This document shows, piece by piece, positions 35,101-50,100 of a stretch of 64,000 bases of DNA. Origin of the DNA: Chrysemys picta bellii. Its lineage: Eukaryota; Chordata; Testudines; Emydidae. The notes below the pieces were generated by a model, which worked only from the letters and a program-made list of their open reading frames with translations, searched no databases and had not been told where the DNA came from. Position 1 is the stretch's first letter. Each line of letters begins with the position of its first letter. Made by a program: the position numbers and the translations under genes. The stretch covers positions 90,751,468-90,815,467 of the forward strand of contig NC_088796.1 of assembly GCF_011386835.1 (NCBI RefSeq). The letters are read 5' to 3'.

Positions 35101-38100
35101 AATTTCAATTTAATTTCTGTTCTTCAGTGCTCAATATCTGCGTTGAGAAAGTGGTATCCTCAAAGGGGTTGCAAATCCAGTCATTATTGCCTGACATAGC
35201 TGAAAAGTATTCCCTGAATGTTGTGCAAAGTCCTTTTAGGTGTGCAATGATATTGGTTTTAGTGCACTGATCCAACTGAAGTTTATGTTCTGCCAGGAAG
35301 TCATGAAGAGTACTGAAACACTCAGTTTGATTGTTTTCCAAACACCTTTCCCAGAACCGCAACGTCTTTATCATGGATTCAACTTGATCTTGCACGTTGA
35401 AAACTGTTATGTTGAGGCCTTGAAGAGACAAATTTAGGGCATTAATCCTCAAGAAAATGTCTGCTAAATAAGCTAGGCTCTGGAGCCAGACATGATTTTC
35501 CATACAGCTGTCGAGGTGGAAAGGGTGGCTGCTGGAAAAAACAAGGATTTCCGTTCTAAGCTCAAACAAGCTGTCATAACTATAACGGGAAGGGTAACAA
35601 CCCTCCTGTGTACAATACTATAAAATCCCTCCTGGCCAGACACACCAAAATCCTTTTACCTGTAAAGGGTTAAGAAGCTCAGGTAACCTGGCTGACACCT
35701 GACCCACAGGACCAATAAGGGGACAAGATACTTTCAAATCTTGGTGGGGGGAAGGCATTTGTTTGTGTGCTCTTTGTTTGGGGGTGTGTTCGCTCTTGGG
35801 CCTAAGAGGGACCGGACATCAATCCATGCTCTCCAAATCTTTGTGAACAAGTCTCTCATATTTCAACCTTGTAAGTAACAGCCAGGCAAAGCGTGTTAGT
35901 TTTATCTTTGTTTTCTCAACTTGTAAATGTTCCTTTTGCTAGAGGGTTTACCTCTGTTTGCTGTAACTTTGAACCTAAGGCTAGAGGGGGTTCGGCTGGG
36001 CTCTTTGAATCTGATTACCCTGTAAAGTTATTTTCTGATTTTACAGAGATGATTTTACTTTTTTCTTTAATTAAAATTCTTCTTTTAAGAACTTGATTGA
36101 CTTTTCATTGTTTTAAGATCTAAGGTTTTTGGATCGGTGTTCACCAGGACTAATTGGTGAGGGTATACTCTCAAGCCTACCCAGAAAAAGGGGGGTAAGG
36201 ACTTGGGCGGGAGGAATTAGTCTCAAATCTGCCCAGGAAAGGGGGGGTTAGAGACTTGGGAAATATTTGGGGAAAGGCAGAGTTCCAAGTGGCTCTCCCC
36301 TAAGATTTGGAACACGCTTGGTGGTGGCAGCTTACTGTTAACCTAAGCTGATAATTAAGCTTAGGGGGCTTTCATGCAGGTCCCCACATCTGTACCCTAA
36401 AGTTCAGAGTGGGGAGGGAACCTTGACATGCGCACAAAGATTTTGCCATGTGAGAGCCATCCAACTTCGGTATGGGACAACAGACAGTTGTGTACACTAC
36501 CCATTTCTTCACAAAGTACGTGAAATATTCTGGAATTTGTTGGCCATGATTTTATGAAATTCACTATTTTCATTGCATTGTCCGGCACTTCCTTTGGTCC
36601 CTCAGGCATGCGTTTTGCTGTGAGGGCTTGTCTATGGATATTGCAATGAGTCCAAGAGACATTTGATGCAACCTTTTTTGTTTGAGCTACAAATCTGGTC
36701 TACTTCCCCGTCATTGATGTGGCCCCATCAGTGCAAATGCCTAGGCAATGAGACCAATCTATTTCCTTTTCTTGAAAATATGCATTAGTCAGATTGAAGA
36801 TATCTTCTCCAGTTGTACGTTCTTTCCATGGTCGGCAAAACAACAAGTTGACTTCAACCAGACCTTCATTCACATAATGTACAAATGCTAGCAAAATAGA
36901 TTAGCAACATCAGTTGATTCATCCAACAGTATAGCATAATATGGACTATTTTTCACTCTATGTACAATTGTGATCTCTATGTTACTTGACATGTCACGAA
37001 AAATTAATGACAACTTATTGGACAAAGGTACTACGTCAATTCTTTTTGCAGCCTTTTCTCTGAGCATACAATGAACTATGTCTTTTATACATGGACCAAC
37101 CAAGCTCTCTGCTATGGTATGGGCTTCTGATGCTTTTGCTACTCGGTAGCTCACTTGATATGATGCTTCAAGTGCATTTTCGTTATCAGTACTTGCTTTG
37201 GTTACAAAACTGGTAATGTCACTTTTCCACTCAACTAATTTTTGCTTGAAAAAATCAACAGGCTTGTCAAGTTGTGCGGGGTGGCTAGCTTCTAAGTTGT
37301 GTCGAAGTAGAGAAGGTTTGTGGCTGCTGTTTGCTAGATCACCACCACAGATTATGCACTGTGGTTTTGGACATTTTTGATCACCAGTGCACGTAAAGCC
37401 ATATTTTATATAATCGTTGTCATATTTTCTTTTCTTCAAAAGCAACTTTTCAGGACCATCATGATCATTTGACTTAGATTTTCCACGCTTCGGACTTGAC
37501 GAAACACTGGCTGATGTCGAACGTTCATTTTCTCATGTCTTTACACTTTCCGTTTTCAGCCACTTGTCCATATTGGGTGTACAACAGTTCAAATAAAAAT
37601 AACACACTGGAACGCTAACAAACGAACAACTTAGTAAATGAGAAGATTCACTCATGTCTCATTGGAGCAAAACAGCACGCTACAGAGAATGACTGAGTAT
37701 GGACTAACTGAGGGTCGTTACCGCTGCCTTGGTTACAATGACCTTGGTTCCGGCTGATTTGGCGTGCAAATACTTTTTCTTCCGCCATCAGGGTGGTGCG
37801 GGGCCAGGGATTAGCCTGGACGGCCCACCAGGTGCAGCGTGGCTCCCCCTCCCACTTTGCCCCTCATACTTTCCAACTTTTCCTGTCTGCCAGTGACAGG
37901 GTCTCAGCTGCCGCCTGCATGCCCGGGGTCCTGGCTGCTGGCCCTGCGCTCCACAGGGCTTGGGCTGCTGGCCCTCCCGCCTGGGGTCCCTAGGGACGGC
38001 TCTGTCCACCATTACAGATTTTTTTTTTTCTGAGAACCCCCGATACATTTCGTGAACCGCAGTTTGGGAACCATTGCTCTATGTTCATGTTTGTTAATGT

Positions 38101-41100
38101 AATGATTAAGGATAAACAACCCACAGACTTAAAGGTTACTTTACTTGTGCAGCGTGGTGACATGCCAAAAGCTAACTCTCACCAGGAGCTAGATTATTAC
38201 GCAAGTGCTTTTAAAATATTTGAAACTTTTTATTTTAAGAGAAGAATGAATATTTGGTCCAGTATTTTAAAACCATTTTACACTGTTTCCTCTAGCACTA
38301 TTTTTTGCATAGATTTATCTAATATCGCTGCAGGTACAATTAATATAATTTATTATGAAAATATCAGAACATAAATATTAAAGGAACATACCTGACTGTT
38401 CAGTTTACTTTTTAACAATTTTTTTTAATCTTAAATACTATATCTGTCCCTGAGTCTAGTTGGCAATTTTTGCTTTTAAATGTTTTTTTCTTTTTCATTG
38501 CTGTAAATGACTTGTACAAATACAGGAAACTGATTATGCAAGGGGAGACACTGAAACTTCATTTGTTTGCACATTGTGTATAGTCAGAATAAAATTACTA
38601 AGGAATAATATATTTTTTAAAATCTTTGTTGTAGTGTTATGACGTGTCACTTGTAATAATATTACGTTTTCAAAAATGAGGTGGATAGACTCATAGACTT
38701 TAAGGTCAGAAGGGACCATTATGATCATCTAGTCTGACCTCCCGCATGATGCAGGCCACAAAGCCGTCCCAACCCCTTTCCCTTGACTCTGCTGTTGAAG
38801 TCCCCAAATCCTGTGGTTTAGAGACTTCAAGTAGCAGAGAATCCTCCAGCTAGCGACCCCTGCCCCATGCTGCGGAGGAAGGCGAAAAACCTCCAGGGCC
38901 TCTGCCAATCTACCCTGGAGGAAAATTCCTTCCCGACCCCAAATATGGCGATCAGTAGAACCCCGAGCATGTAGGCAAGATTCTCCAGCCAGACCCTCAT
39001 TGGCCATTGATACTATTTACCAGCGATGGCACGCTGTTTATTTGACTAAAATCATGTTATCCCATTAAACCATTCCCTCCATAAACTTATCTAGCTTAAT
39101 CTTAAAGCCAGACAGGTCCTTCACCCCCACCGTTTCCCTCGGAAGACTGTTCCAATATTTCACCCCTCTGACGGTTAGAAACCTTCGTCTAATTTCAAGC
39201 CTAAACTTCCCCACGGCCAGTTTATATCCATTCGTTCTCGTGTCCACATTAGTACTGAGCTGAAATAATTCCTTTCCCTTCCTGGTATTTATTCCTCTGA
39301 TATATTTAAAGAGAGCAATCATATCCCCCCTCAGCCTTCTTTTGGTTAGGCTAAACAAACCGAGCTCCTCGAGTCTCCTTTCATACGACAGGTTTTCCAT
39401 TCTTCTGATCATCCTAGTGGCCCTTCTCTGTACCCGTTCCAGTTTGAGTTCATCTTTTTTAAACATGGGAGACCAGAACTGCACACAGTACTCCAAATGA
39501 GGTCTCACCAGTGCCTTGTACAACGGAAGCAGCACCTCCTTATCCCTACTAGATATACCTCGCCTAATGCATCCCAAGACCGCATTGGCTTTTTTCACTG
39601 CCACGTCACATTGTCGACTCATAGTCATCCTGCGGTCTACCAGGACTCCGATGTGTTCTTTAAATATGTTTGAGTAGTTAAGGATCAAGTTGAGGGGACA
39701 GGTCTTAACCATGTTAAAAATCTCACATTAGCTACTCTGTTCCACTTATTAAGGTGCCAGTGATGATGCTGTTAGTTGCTCAGTGATGCTTGAAATACTG
39801 AACACTCTCTCAAAGTCATCTGATCCCTTGCAACATGCTGTCATATTCCTTTTCAATGGCGCAGAAGAAAATATCTTGCAGGTAAGATTAATTAGTATGC
39901 CAGATTTATAAAACATGCATAATCGGAACCCTGAATTAAAGATGATTGACAAAGGAAATTGTAATTATAGGTATAACTTGTATTTTACAAGTCTAAATGT
40001 CAGTTACAGATGTTAATCTGCTTTTCAATTATCTGAGGAAAAGCTACTTGCTACTTAAAATTAACTTTATACCTGAATTATGAATGCTCACAATGTTGCT
40101 TTAATGAGTAGGTTCCTAAGTGTTGCAAGTAAGATGCAGCATCATGTGTTGCTCAGCTCAGAGGACTGAGACTCTCGACTCTTGGGTTCTACTCCCAGTT
40201 CTACCTCTCACTGGTGTGACATTGAGATTAGAAAAAAAAAAAAAAGTCAGTTCTCTGTGCATCATTTATACTTGTTTTCAGATGGGTGAAATACTTAACT
40301 CCCAGACTTAATATTTGTAAATATTTTGATTTCCTATGACAGATGTTACAGAAGTGCAAATTGATTATTTTATTTGTTTGCTTTAAAGTGTCTTTTTGTC
40401 ACGGTTGGCAAGTCACAAACTGATGTTATAGCCATTCGTTTCCTCCTTTGCCCTCCCCTGAAAAAGTATTTTAATGCTGTATAACTTTCTAGCCGTGAAA
40501 ATTAACAGACCTTGTAACTCTAAAAGCTCATCTACTCTACAGGCATGATTCTCACTTAGATTAAGGTCACTTTTTTACATAAATCTGGAAGTGTAAAGTA
40601 GTCTTAGTGCTCATTTACATTTACACTACAAGTCTAACCATACTAGTGTACTGTTATGGAAGTCTGTGTATTGTTATGTGGTTCTTCATTTATAATTCAG
40701 GTGGAACAATTTGGTTAGTAAGGCATAGTAGGGAACCTGTTGCATTCATGATAATCAGTAGTAATTAGCTAAATATGTTTTATTTTGTTATTACAAAAAC
40801 AGATCGTAAACACCCTAACTATGCTAAACTATTGTTTGTAGGCATGTAAGCTCTTTGAGATAAACACTGTGTGTCTGTTTGTAAAGGGCCTGGCTGATTG
40901 GACTTTCTAGTATGTAACGATATACATATTAAATATGTGGATTGGACACCAAACAATCAGCATGAACATAAGGGTTTTTGAGGGCATGAAGAAAGAGGAG
41001 ACATGTGGTGGTGGTGTCATGGATAAAGATGAGTGAATTCTGTTATGTTGATGGTGGCTCTTCTCTGTGCCCTCAAGTAAACTTCTGGCTTCACCTGAAT

Positions 41101-44100
41101 GCACCTATGATCTTTCCCTGTCAAAATCTGAATTCTAGGTGCCTCTGATGGAAAATAATCTCTAGGCTTTGTCTTAAAGATATTTGATCTATATTTTCTT
41201 TGCTTCCTGTCAAGGCTAGTCATGGCTTCATTACACAACACCGCTGGGCCAAGTCGATTAGAGCATTTATTAACCTGGAAGCAGCAGGTGTAGGAGGGAA
41301 AGAGCTTGTGTTTCAAACAGGTATGATCATGCATTACATTTCCCACTTGTATACATGAGTTGGTTGTGTTTTATTTAGAACAAAAAACAAACAAACTAAA
41401 GCTTTCTTATTAGAAACAAACTTCTTAGAGAATATTGAAAATAACTCATGAGGTCGATGAGAATAAATTTCACACCATGCAGAATCCCTATCATATCCTT
41501 ACCTTACAGGTAACGAACTATTGAACAGGTTTAATTACCCTAAGGCTGTGGCACAAGCAGAGACAGTCATTGTGAAGACATGAGGCAACATATCTTCTTA
41601 ATGCCAATTTTTTGGTACTTTTTTCCATAATGAATTTAAAATGGAATATTGGCTTTAATCTTGGTTTCCTGGCTCTCATCTGTCAACCTTAAATTTTTAA
41701 CCATAAAATACACTTTGGGATCCTTTAAAATTCCATCTAACTCCTTTAAAAAAAAAAAACTCTTTTATGCTGTGAAATTCACAGGCAGGAAATCCTCTGC
41801 AGCACAGCTGGGGCTTTAGTGGCAGCAGTTGTAGTTCCATTTTGTGTTGAAGTAGTTGGTACAAAACAGCTCAGTGGAATGGTGGGATAATCCTGCTGCT
41901 GTACTTCCTAACATCTTAAATGAGTGCATTTTGTTTTTTCTGTTGAAAGCACAAACCTGGTTCTTTCCAGAGCTTTCTGCTGACCACAGCTCTGCAGAAA
42001 TATAAATGGGCTGGTGATAAACTTCTGTTGTATCCTGGTTGGGCTGCAGATTTCCCTCTGCTGCACCAGTTTATTTATTGCTTCTACGGAAAACTTCAGT
42101 AGAGAGTTTTTCAAAACAATGAATTTGACATATTGCTGGAGAAATAATGTGGGAGCGGAGGAGTCTCCCAAACATATCCTTAGGTAGTGGGGAGGAGGGT
42201 CCCAAAGCATTGAAAAGGAGACAGTCAAAACAAAGTCCTAAAATATGAAACATATCAAAATATTCAGATTCCTGCACTGACACTTATTTTTCCTAAGAAT
42301 TACTTGATATCTGCCTAAGGAACAATAGAGGCCTTGCTGTGCTTGAGTGCATTAATCCATGCTGCTGTATTGTCATTTTAATGACTATACACATTATAAA
42401 TGACTCCTGTATATCCAGTTATTACATTAAAGGAGCTCTTGAATTCAGTGTTGGTTAGAGCAGAAGTTTTCAACCTCTCCAGACCACTGTACCCCTTTCA
42501 GGAGTCTGATTTGTCTTGCGTACCCCCAAGCTTCCTCACTTAAAAACTACTTGCTTACAAAATCAGACAAAAAATACAAAAGTGTTACAGAACACTATTA
42601 CTGAAAAATTGCTTACTTTCTAATTTTTATCATATAATTATAAAATAAATCAATTGGAATATAAATATTGTACTGACATTTCTGTGTAGTATATAGAGCA
42701 GTATAAACAAGTCATTGTCTGTATGAAATTTTAGTTTGTACTGACTTCGCTAGTGCTTTTCATGTAGCCTGTTGTAAAACTAGGCAAATATCTAGATGAG
42801 TTGATGTGCCCTCTGGAAGACCTCTGCGTACCCCCAGGGGCACATGTACCTCTGCTTGAAGACCACTGGGGTAGAGTAATGAACCTGAGACAGGAAGTTA
42901 GGAATGTCTGAGAACTGTTCCCAGTTTTACCAGTGACTCACTGTCATCATCACCATATTACTTAATCTATTTCCCAGTCAGTGAAGTGGGAGACTAATAC
43001 TGCTAATACCTCTTCAAGAGTTTTGGGGATTTGGTAGAAGTTTATACATTGCTTTAAAGATCTAAAGAACTAAATGAAGGCTAAATATTACTACTCTTCA
43101 GATGAAGTAAGAAATACTCCCTTAGGGGAAAGTGATTTACTTTGTTATGCATTTTCAAACAATTATGTCTCTTACTTCCTTTCCAGGTATTAAATTGATA
43201 ATTAAATGCATTTAAAGAAATGGTTCTTGAAAAAATGCTTAACTTAATCTTCTCCTTTGACAATAGTAGTGTTCAAAACAGCATTTAAAAAGTGTTGCTG
43301 ACTTGTTTAAACTAACGTAATCTTCTGAAATGCTGGCATCAACAAACTTCTGTACTAAACGGGAAAGTATTTACAAGATCAACAAGCAGAAAGCCAGGTG
43401 AATCACTGCAGAAGTGCTCTGTATGCTGGGAGTAGCCGGGGGGGCCCATTGTCACAATCAATGCCATGATTTCAGTATAAGATTATTAATCTAGTCTGGA
43501 GAGACAAAGAGAGAGGTATTTCTGGAAGGAGTTTTAAAACGAAGAAGGGCATTTCAAAAAACCTTGTGCTATTGTGCCACTAGTTCACCCTGTTATGTTA
43601 CTTCTAAGGAGAGTTAAGTGCTCCTGTCACTATAGATATTCAAATGTGAAATTAGTTCTCAGTCCTCCAGTAGAATGTAATGATAACACTCTAACTGACT
43701 TCAGTGCGAGCAAGATATGGCTCTTGAGGCTGTTCTGTAGGGAACAGCACTGATTGGAAGTGGAAGAGATGGACTGAATGATCTAACAGGGCTCTTCCAT
43801 TAACAGTGACATGGGATTTCAATAAGTGGTGACTATTTACAATGGTATTGACTGTTTCCAGTACATGGTGCTAACAGTTAGTAGCACAAAGTCAGTGGTA
43901 TGTAGATTTAAATTTAAAAAAAAATTAATCAAACTTATAACTGCTTTAAACAGCTGACTGAGGGGAAGAGTAGAAAAAGCATGTCTGTTTCAGTGAATTC
44001 TTGAACTTCTTCTAAGCCCTTCTCTCTCCCCCATTTCTTTATCACAGTGAACTACACAGTAATCTTTTCTCTTTCTTTGAAGTTTGTAATCTTGGCATCT

Positions 44101-47100
44101 TCTTTGACTGAGCCCTCTCCTTTGACCAACACATGTTTAAACCTTGCTGATTCTTCCTGTACAGCATCTCCAAGATCCTACATTTTCTCTTTGCTCACAC
44201 TGCTAAAACTCTAGTCCATGCCGTGATCATCTTCTGCCATGATTATTGTTAATACCCCCTCTCTGGCACTGAAGCCTGCAGCTTCCTCCACTCAAATCTA
44301 TTCAGAATGTGGCTGCTAAGATACCCTTCCTGGCTCACTGCTCTGTCAGGCCCATCTGAAGTCCCTGGACTGGCATCTCCTCTTCCAGTGCATCAAGCAA
44401 AAACGTATTGTCCTTACTTTCAAAGTCCTCCACAACTTTCCCCCAACCTGCTTAGCCAGGCTGATATCACAAGGTCATCTCTTGGCACCACTCGGCCCAT
44501 GATGCCAGCCTCGATTGCCTGACTGTCCGAGCACTTTCAGGCTTTCTCTCTCGTATCTTCATCTTATGAGTGGGGGAAGAAGCTCGGAGTCAAAATCTAT
44601 AAAGCTGCTTGCCACCTTATCATTGTCAAAACTTGCCTCTTATGTAATGCATACCATAAATAGCAGCCTGATAATGGCTAGGAAAGTGGTGAGCTATAGT
44701 CACTGCTACTAAATGGCTAATTGTGCTCATGTTATATTTATCTGTTATCCTGTTTTCCCCATCCTAGCCTGCTTATTTGTCTCCTCTGCCTGTGATATCT
44801 TCTTAAAAAAAAAAAAAAAAAAAAATCTTGCAGGTGGATTGGAGTGGGAACTGTCATTTTTGTACAGTGACTAGCACCATGGGTCCCAAATTAATTGAGG
44901 CATCTATGTGCTACTGCTATATAAATGTTTATTGATCAACAATATGTCCTAAAGAGTTACTTAGATTTATGAATTATAAAAAGAGACTGTAGTTTTAGGC
45001 CCAGATTAGGAAGGATTTTGGTTTGGGGGCAGGAGGAGGCTTTTGTAAAACCTGATCAAACCATCCTTTCATCTTGGATTAAAACCTCTCCAGAAGAATG
45101 TGTAGGTCAAACACTGCATCACTGTGCTATTGCACAAGAGTCAGAAAGTGAAACTGATTGTAATCAAGTGAGATTTTTTTTTAAGTTGTGGTAGGGACCA
45201 CAGTGCTAAATTCCCCAGTACCTCTGTCTGCTCTATGCTGTTCTGATGGTGTGAAGAATCCGTAAACCTGCCAATTGAAGAATCCCCTTTGCCTGGGGGA
45301 AACCTAAGGTGATGTAGAGCCATGGTAGTGGCTCCTGGCCTATGGAGCCAGCCCCTGAGGGTGCTCAAATCCATGTTGGGATCTGCATGGTGCAGAACTG
45401 GCATCAAGATGGGGTGGGGTGTAGTGTAAACATAGTTTAAATAGGAGAGCAAATTTTGGTTGGATTTATTCCTGGAGGTTTCATCACATGACATAATCTT
45501 TAATTAAAGTTTAATCTTTAATTCCTGGGGACGCCAGGACAATCCTGGAGGATTGGTAACACTAGGCTTAAAGTCACCTTGGCTGACTTCCTTCCTAAGC
45601 TGTGCTCAGTGCTGGGCTAAAATGGGCTAGGTGCTTTGCTAAAACATAGGACACCATGCTAGCTTATTTCCAGTGTCCAAAATGAACAAAGTATAAAAAG
45701 TAAAAATGGTTTAAATAGTGAAAAATAAATTAAACATGCAATTCGAAAAATCTTTGTTTGTAATAATGTCACAGGTAAAGACTTGTGTACTACTTGAATC
45801 TTTTGTATGGTGATGTCTTAAGAGATTTACTGAATGACATTAGTAATCTTATGTTAAATCCTCACAGTTTTCAAACAGTTTATTTGAGATTGACTTTAAT
45901 CTCTCACGATGAACAGGCTTTAACTTGTTTTTAAACACCGAGATTAGTGTTTGTTGCATGGGAAAATGGGATTTGAGCATTGTGAACTGGAGATGTGCAG
46001 TAATCCAAACAAGATCTATCTTACTGTTTTTATGTTGAACCTATAATCATTGTATCTAAACACTGATACAGTTGTGATTAAGGCTGGTTGCTTGTCATGG
46101 GAAACATTTTAGTTTAAAAATAAGAAGGTCATAAAAACATATAAATTTCCCTTAAGAAATTATGAGATAAGAGAAGGATTTACAATAAAATTGATAATCA
46201 TGTGTCATGGATCCACAAAGCACTCTATGCCGCCAACCAGCCTTTATATGGTGTCTCTGGGAGTGTAATTGTCTTTTCCCTAGGCCTTCCCTTTTTACAG
46301 AGGACAGCCCTGCCACTCAGCTACTCCAAGACTGGGTCCCTGGCTTCAACACCTCTTTTTCTCACCATGGCTCCTTCAGCAGGTCCAAAAGAGCTCAAAC
46401 CCCTACTGGAGACTTGCCCTCTTGGGAGGTGTGCAACTAGCAAATGTTTGCAGCAACACAGGACAGCCGTTTCAAAACAAGATATCATTTATCAGTCAAC
46501 TGTAATATAATATTTAGGTCCTTAGATTAGAATGATAAAGCAAAGCCTACCTACATGTGTGTGCTGCAGCACAGAGTGCATGTCTTGCCCAAACATCCGG
46601 GATTTCACTCTCTACTGCACTGGGCAGCAGCATTCTTATTCTAGTCTAACATCTCAGTTCTTTGTTTCAAGCTCCAGTCACACTTCTTTCACATGTTCAG
46701 CCTGCCTTGGCTGGTAGTCATTAAAAGTTGAAGTCGGCTGTTGGTCTTCCATTATACCTCCACAGTAACACCATCCATATGTTGATGGTTCTTGCTTGAT
46801 CATGCATATGCCTACTGATGCACACGCAGCCACTTCATTACTTTCCCTCTGCCCTATGATAGAAATTAGCCCCTTCAGGCCCTGTGGCCAAAAAAAGTAT
46901 GACTCCATTTCCCTGATCACTTTTGTATTAATTTTTTAAAAATAGAGAAATTTCCCATATTTTTCATGACCTCTTCTTAGTTACTAATATTCCATTATGC
47001 TGGATGTATAGAGAATTATTTGTAAATGAATGCACTAAGAAGTGGGCTGGTTGGAATGAAGGACAATGGCATGAAAAACCCTACAAGTCAGTTTTTTTTA

Positions 47101-50100
47101 ATCATAGAGGTCATGGTTCTCAAACTCAACATGATATAGATATGATCCTGATAAAACTTCAGTTTCCTCTTTCTTCCTGTCCACTTCCAATCTGGTTTAC
47201 AATCCTTATTCTCAATCTTATGCTCTCACACAGCAACATATTTGAGATATTAACTAAGGAGCAGCATGAAACTTATTTAAGGGAGAAACTGTGGAAACAC
47301 AGAAGAAAACAGTTTTCCATTCAGGTCTGTTTTTATGGGTGAACACTGATACTTAATCCAGAGACTGTCTAGATGTAATTGAATGTGCCTAGTCCTTCCT
47401 TGAGTATTTGCTTTATTTTGGGGTAGGTGGGTTCAGAATCTACTCCTTCATATCAGGTAGACCTGCTTACAAGATGCACTTAATTAAGATGTTTCCCAGG
47501 AATCAGCTATTTAAGCCCAGTGATGCCTCCTCTTAGCAGCCTTCACTCCTTTAGTTTTGATCTTGTATACGATTCTCCAGTTTTTGTAAATCTCTTACTC
47601 TCTATTGGCAGGGCCTGAAAATCCTTGGTTGGTACAAGCATATGTCTTTGCAGCCAAGCATCCCTTTGCCTCTGTGGTGGCACAGGAAGTGTTTCAGAGT
47701 GGAATTATCCCTGCAGATACAGACTTCCGTATCTACAGGGACTTCGGGAATATTCCAGGTATGTTATCAGAAAACCTGTCAATGGGGGGCATTATTCAAC
47801 CCTTATCTAGATTTATAACAAGGGGACAATCCTGTAAATGCTCACTCATGTAACGGTTTTAGGGTTTGGGCTCTAGGCCATGAACTCCAAACTGAAACTT
47901 GACTTGGTATCTGCTTAAGTTTAGGAGGAACATATTGTGTTTCTCCCCTAGGAAAATAACCCTCATGGTTTTTGGTGTCCCACACTGACTAGGTGCATAC
48001 ACTCAGGGTCCTGAGTGTTCTCTTGTCTCAGTGTGTCTTCATTCTCTGTCAGCCCCCTGATTTCTAGCACACTAGTGCTAAATGCCATGGCACACTGAAA
48101 ATTCTCAGACTTTTAAGTTGTGGATTAATATAGCGAACTACAGTTGATCTTAATTAAACCAAAAAGGGACCACATTGTCAAAGTACAGCAGGTTTGAAAG
48201 TATAAAATGCTTTCCTCTATGACAGCATTGATCACAGTATCCCATTATAGCTGAGGTTAATACCACCTCACATGTATAGGTTATGGAAAGCTGCTACTCT
48301 TGTCACCTTGCAATCCAGGTATATGGGCTACAGAAACTTGCTCATTTCTGGCATATGAGTTGGCAATGGCAGTTTTTGCAACCAGTGTTAATAAAACCAA
48401 TGGGTCCCCCAGGGAGAAAGAGAGCCTATTACAGGGGGCAACCACATGGGGAAAATTACTTACTTAAAAATCAGGAAAATCTCTTGGAAATCAAATATAT
48501 ATTATAGCATAGTTACATTTAAAGCATTTAAATTCAAAGTGGGGGAAGAAACCCCACTTGGAACCAAGAATTGAAAGAAAAATTATGTATGTAAGGAATA
48601 GACAGGGGGAAAAAGAAGCATCACTTTTAGATTTGTAACTGTTATGGCTGCAATCTTACTACTTTCATTGCAGTAATCATGCTCCAGATGGTCAGGAATT
48701 CTTTTGACTCCTTAGTTTACAATTCACACTAATCCCTTTTTCCTAACAACTTAAATAATGGGTGGTTTAATTGGAGAAGACAGCACAAAATGACATCTCA
48801 TTTGGCACAAATGCTAAAGGAAAATAGATTTCTATAGGAGGAGGAGGAGGATTTAAGGTATTTGAATGAACATTGAGGTATTTGGTCTCTAGAAAAGTGG
48901 TCTGCACAGAGTGACGCGTAAGGACATGGCTAAAACAAAGTACTGTACTGCGTGCTCTGAACTGTTCTAAAGCACACTTCTAATCTCAAAATGGATTGTG
49001 TAAGAATTGTAACGTCTGATGTAGCTAATTTGGGTCCATCTGTGTTTGGAAACGTATCTGCTCTTATTAGGTGGCAAATGAGTTTTTATTGCCTTTCTTC
49101 TGATAGCCATGCAGAGCGAAAACAGCTGTGTTTGAGAAATGGATTCTATTCATTCTTGTGCACCAACAGAATTGCTTGTTTTGATCAGCTACATGGATAC
49201 AAAATCAGTGACAGCACTAAGTATGCAGGTACTACTGTGAGCGTACACACTATGAATTGCACAGGGGTACACTGAAGGCATCATTTGGCTTGCAGAACCT
49301 CTGCAAGTGGTGATTCATGGGAAGGAAAGCTTGATTCTTGGAGCCCAGGTAGACTTTGCAGGACTGGCAATTACAAAAAAATCTCTTTTTACCTGTAAGG
49401 TGACCACACAAAATTGTTAAGCGGTGGTAGTCATGCAATCTAGGATTACATTTTCTAGTTGCTTTTCTGTGTAGAACCACACTGAATCTTTAGCGATGAT
49501 GTTGGGAAAGCACAAAATTTGGAATTTGGCCGTTGGCTGGTAAGAGTGATATTCCACTGCTTCAGGCAGACAACCAGTCACCAAATAAACTATGGAAGGT
49601 GATAGGGGGCTTATGCTGTCCTTGGAAGCTAGAGGCTAGCCTCATTAGAATCAGGTGATCAGAATATTGGTATAGGCATGACTTTCTACAGTAGAGGGAA
49701 GTTGTGTGTATAAAGAGCAGGCATGGCAGTAAAATACAGAAGGACCAAATATTTTCATATACCTTTAATTAAATATTCTTTAAAGAAATTAAACAGTCCA
49801 TGTTCTGTTACAAAATTGGTTCTTAAGCGGTCTTACTACATGTGGTAAGCTGTTCAAGTCATAATAGTCAAAAGTGAGTGTTGGGTTACATTGGTAGAAC
49901 AAAACTATTTTTTATTTTGTAAAATGTTCTGAAAGCTTTCAAGTGTTTGATTAGGTTTAGGTAACTTTAATCATAGTCCTTTTCTATCTTCATAGGAATA
50001 GACTTGGCTTTCATTGAAAATGGCTACATTTACCATACAAAATATGACACACCAGACAGAATTCTAACGGATTCAATTCAGAGAGCAGGTTGGTATTCAG

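Larger units (their letters stand above)
34282..38076 (-). mobile_element. hAT DNA transposon with perfect 8-bp target duplication
   Basis: Terminal inverted repeats CAGTGGTTCCCAAACT (34282-34297) and AGTTTGGGAACCATTG (38061-38076) are flanked by CTCTATGT at 34274-34281 and again at 38077-38084, an exact 8-bp duplication. The transposase gene runs on the minus strand. An 857-bp LTR-like unit has inserted into it, so the hAT element itself is about 2.9 kb. It lies in ERMP1 intron 2, about 1.7 kb before exon 3. Confidence 0.93.
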
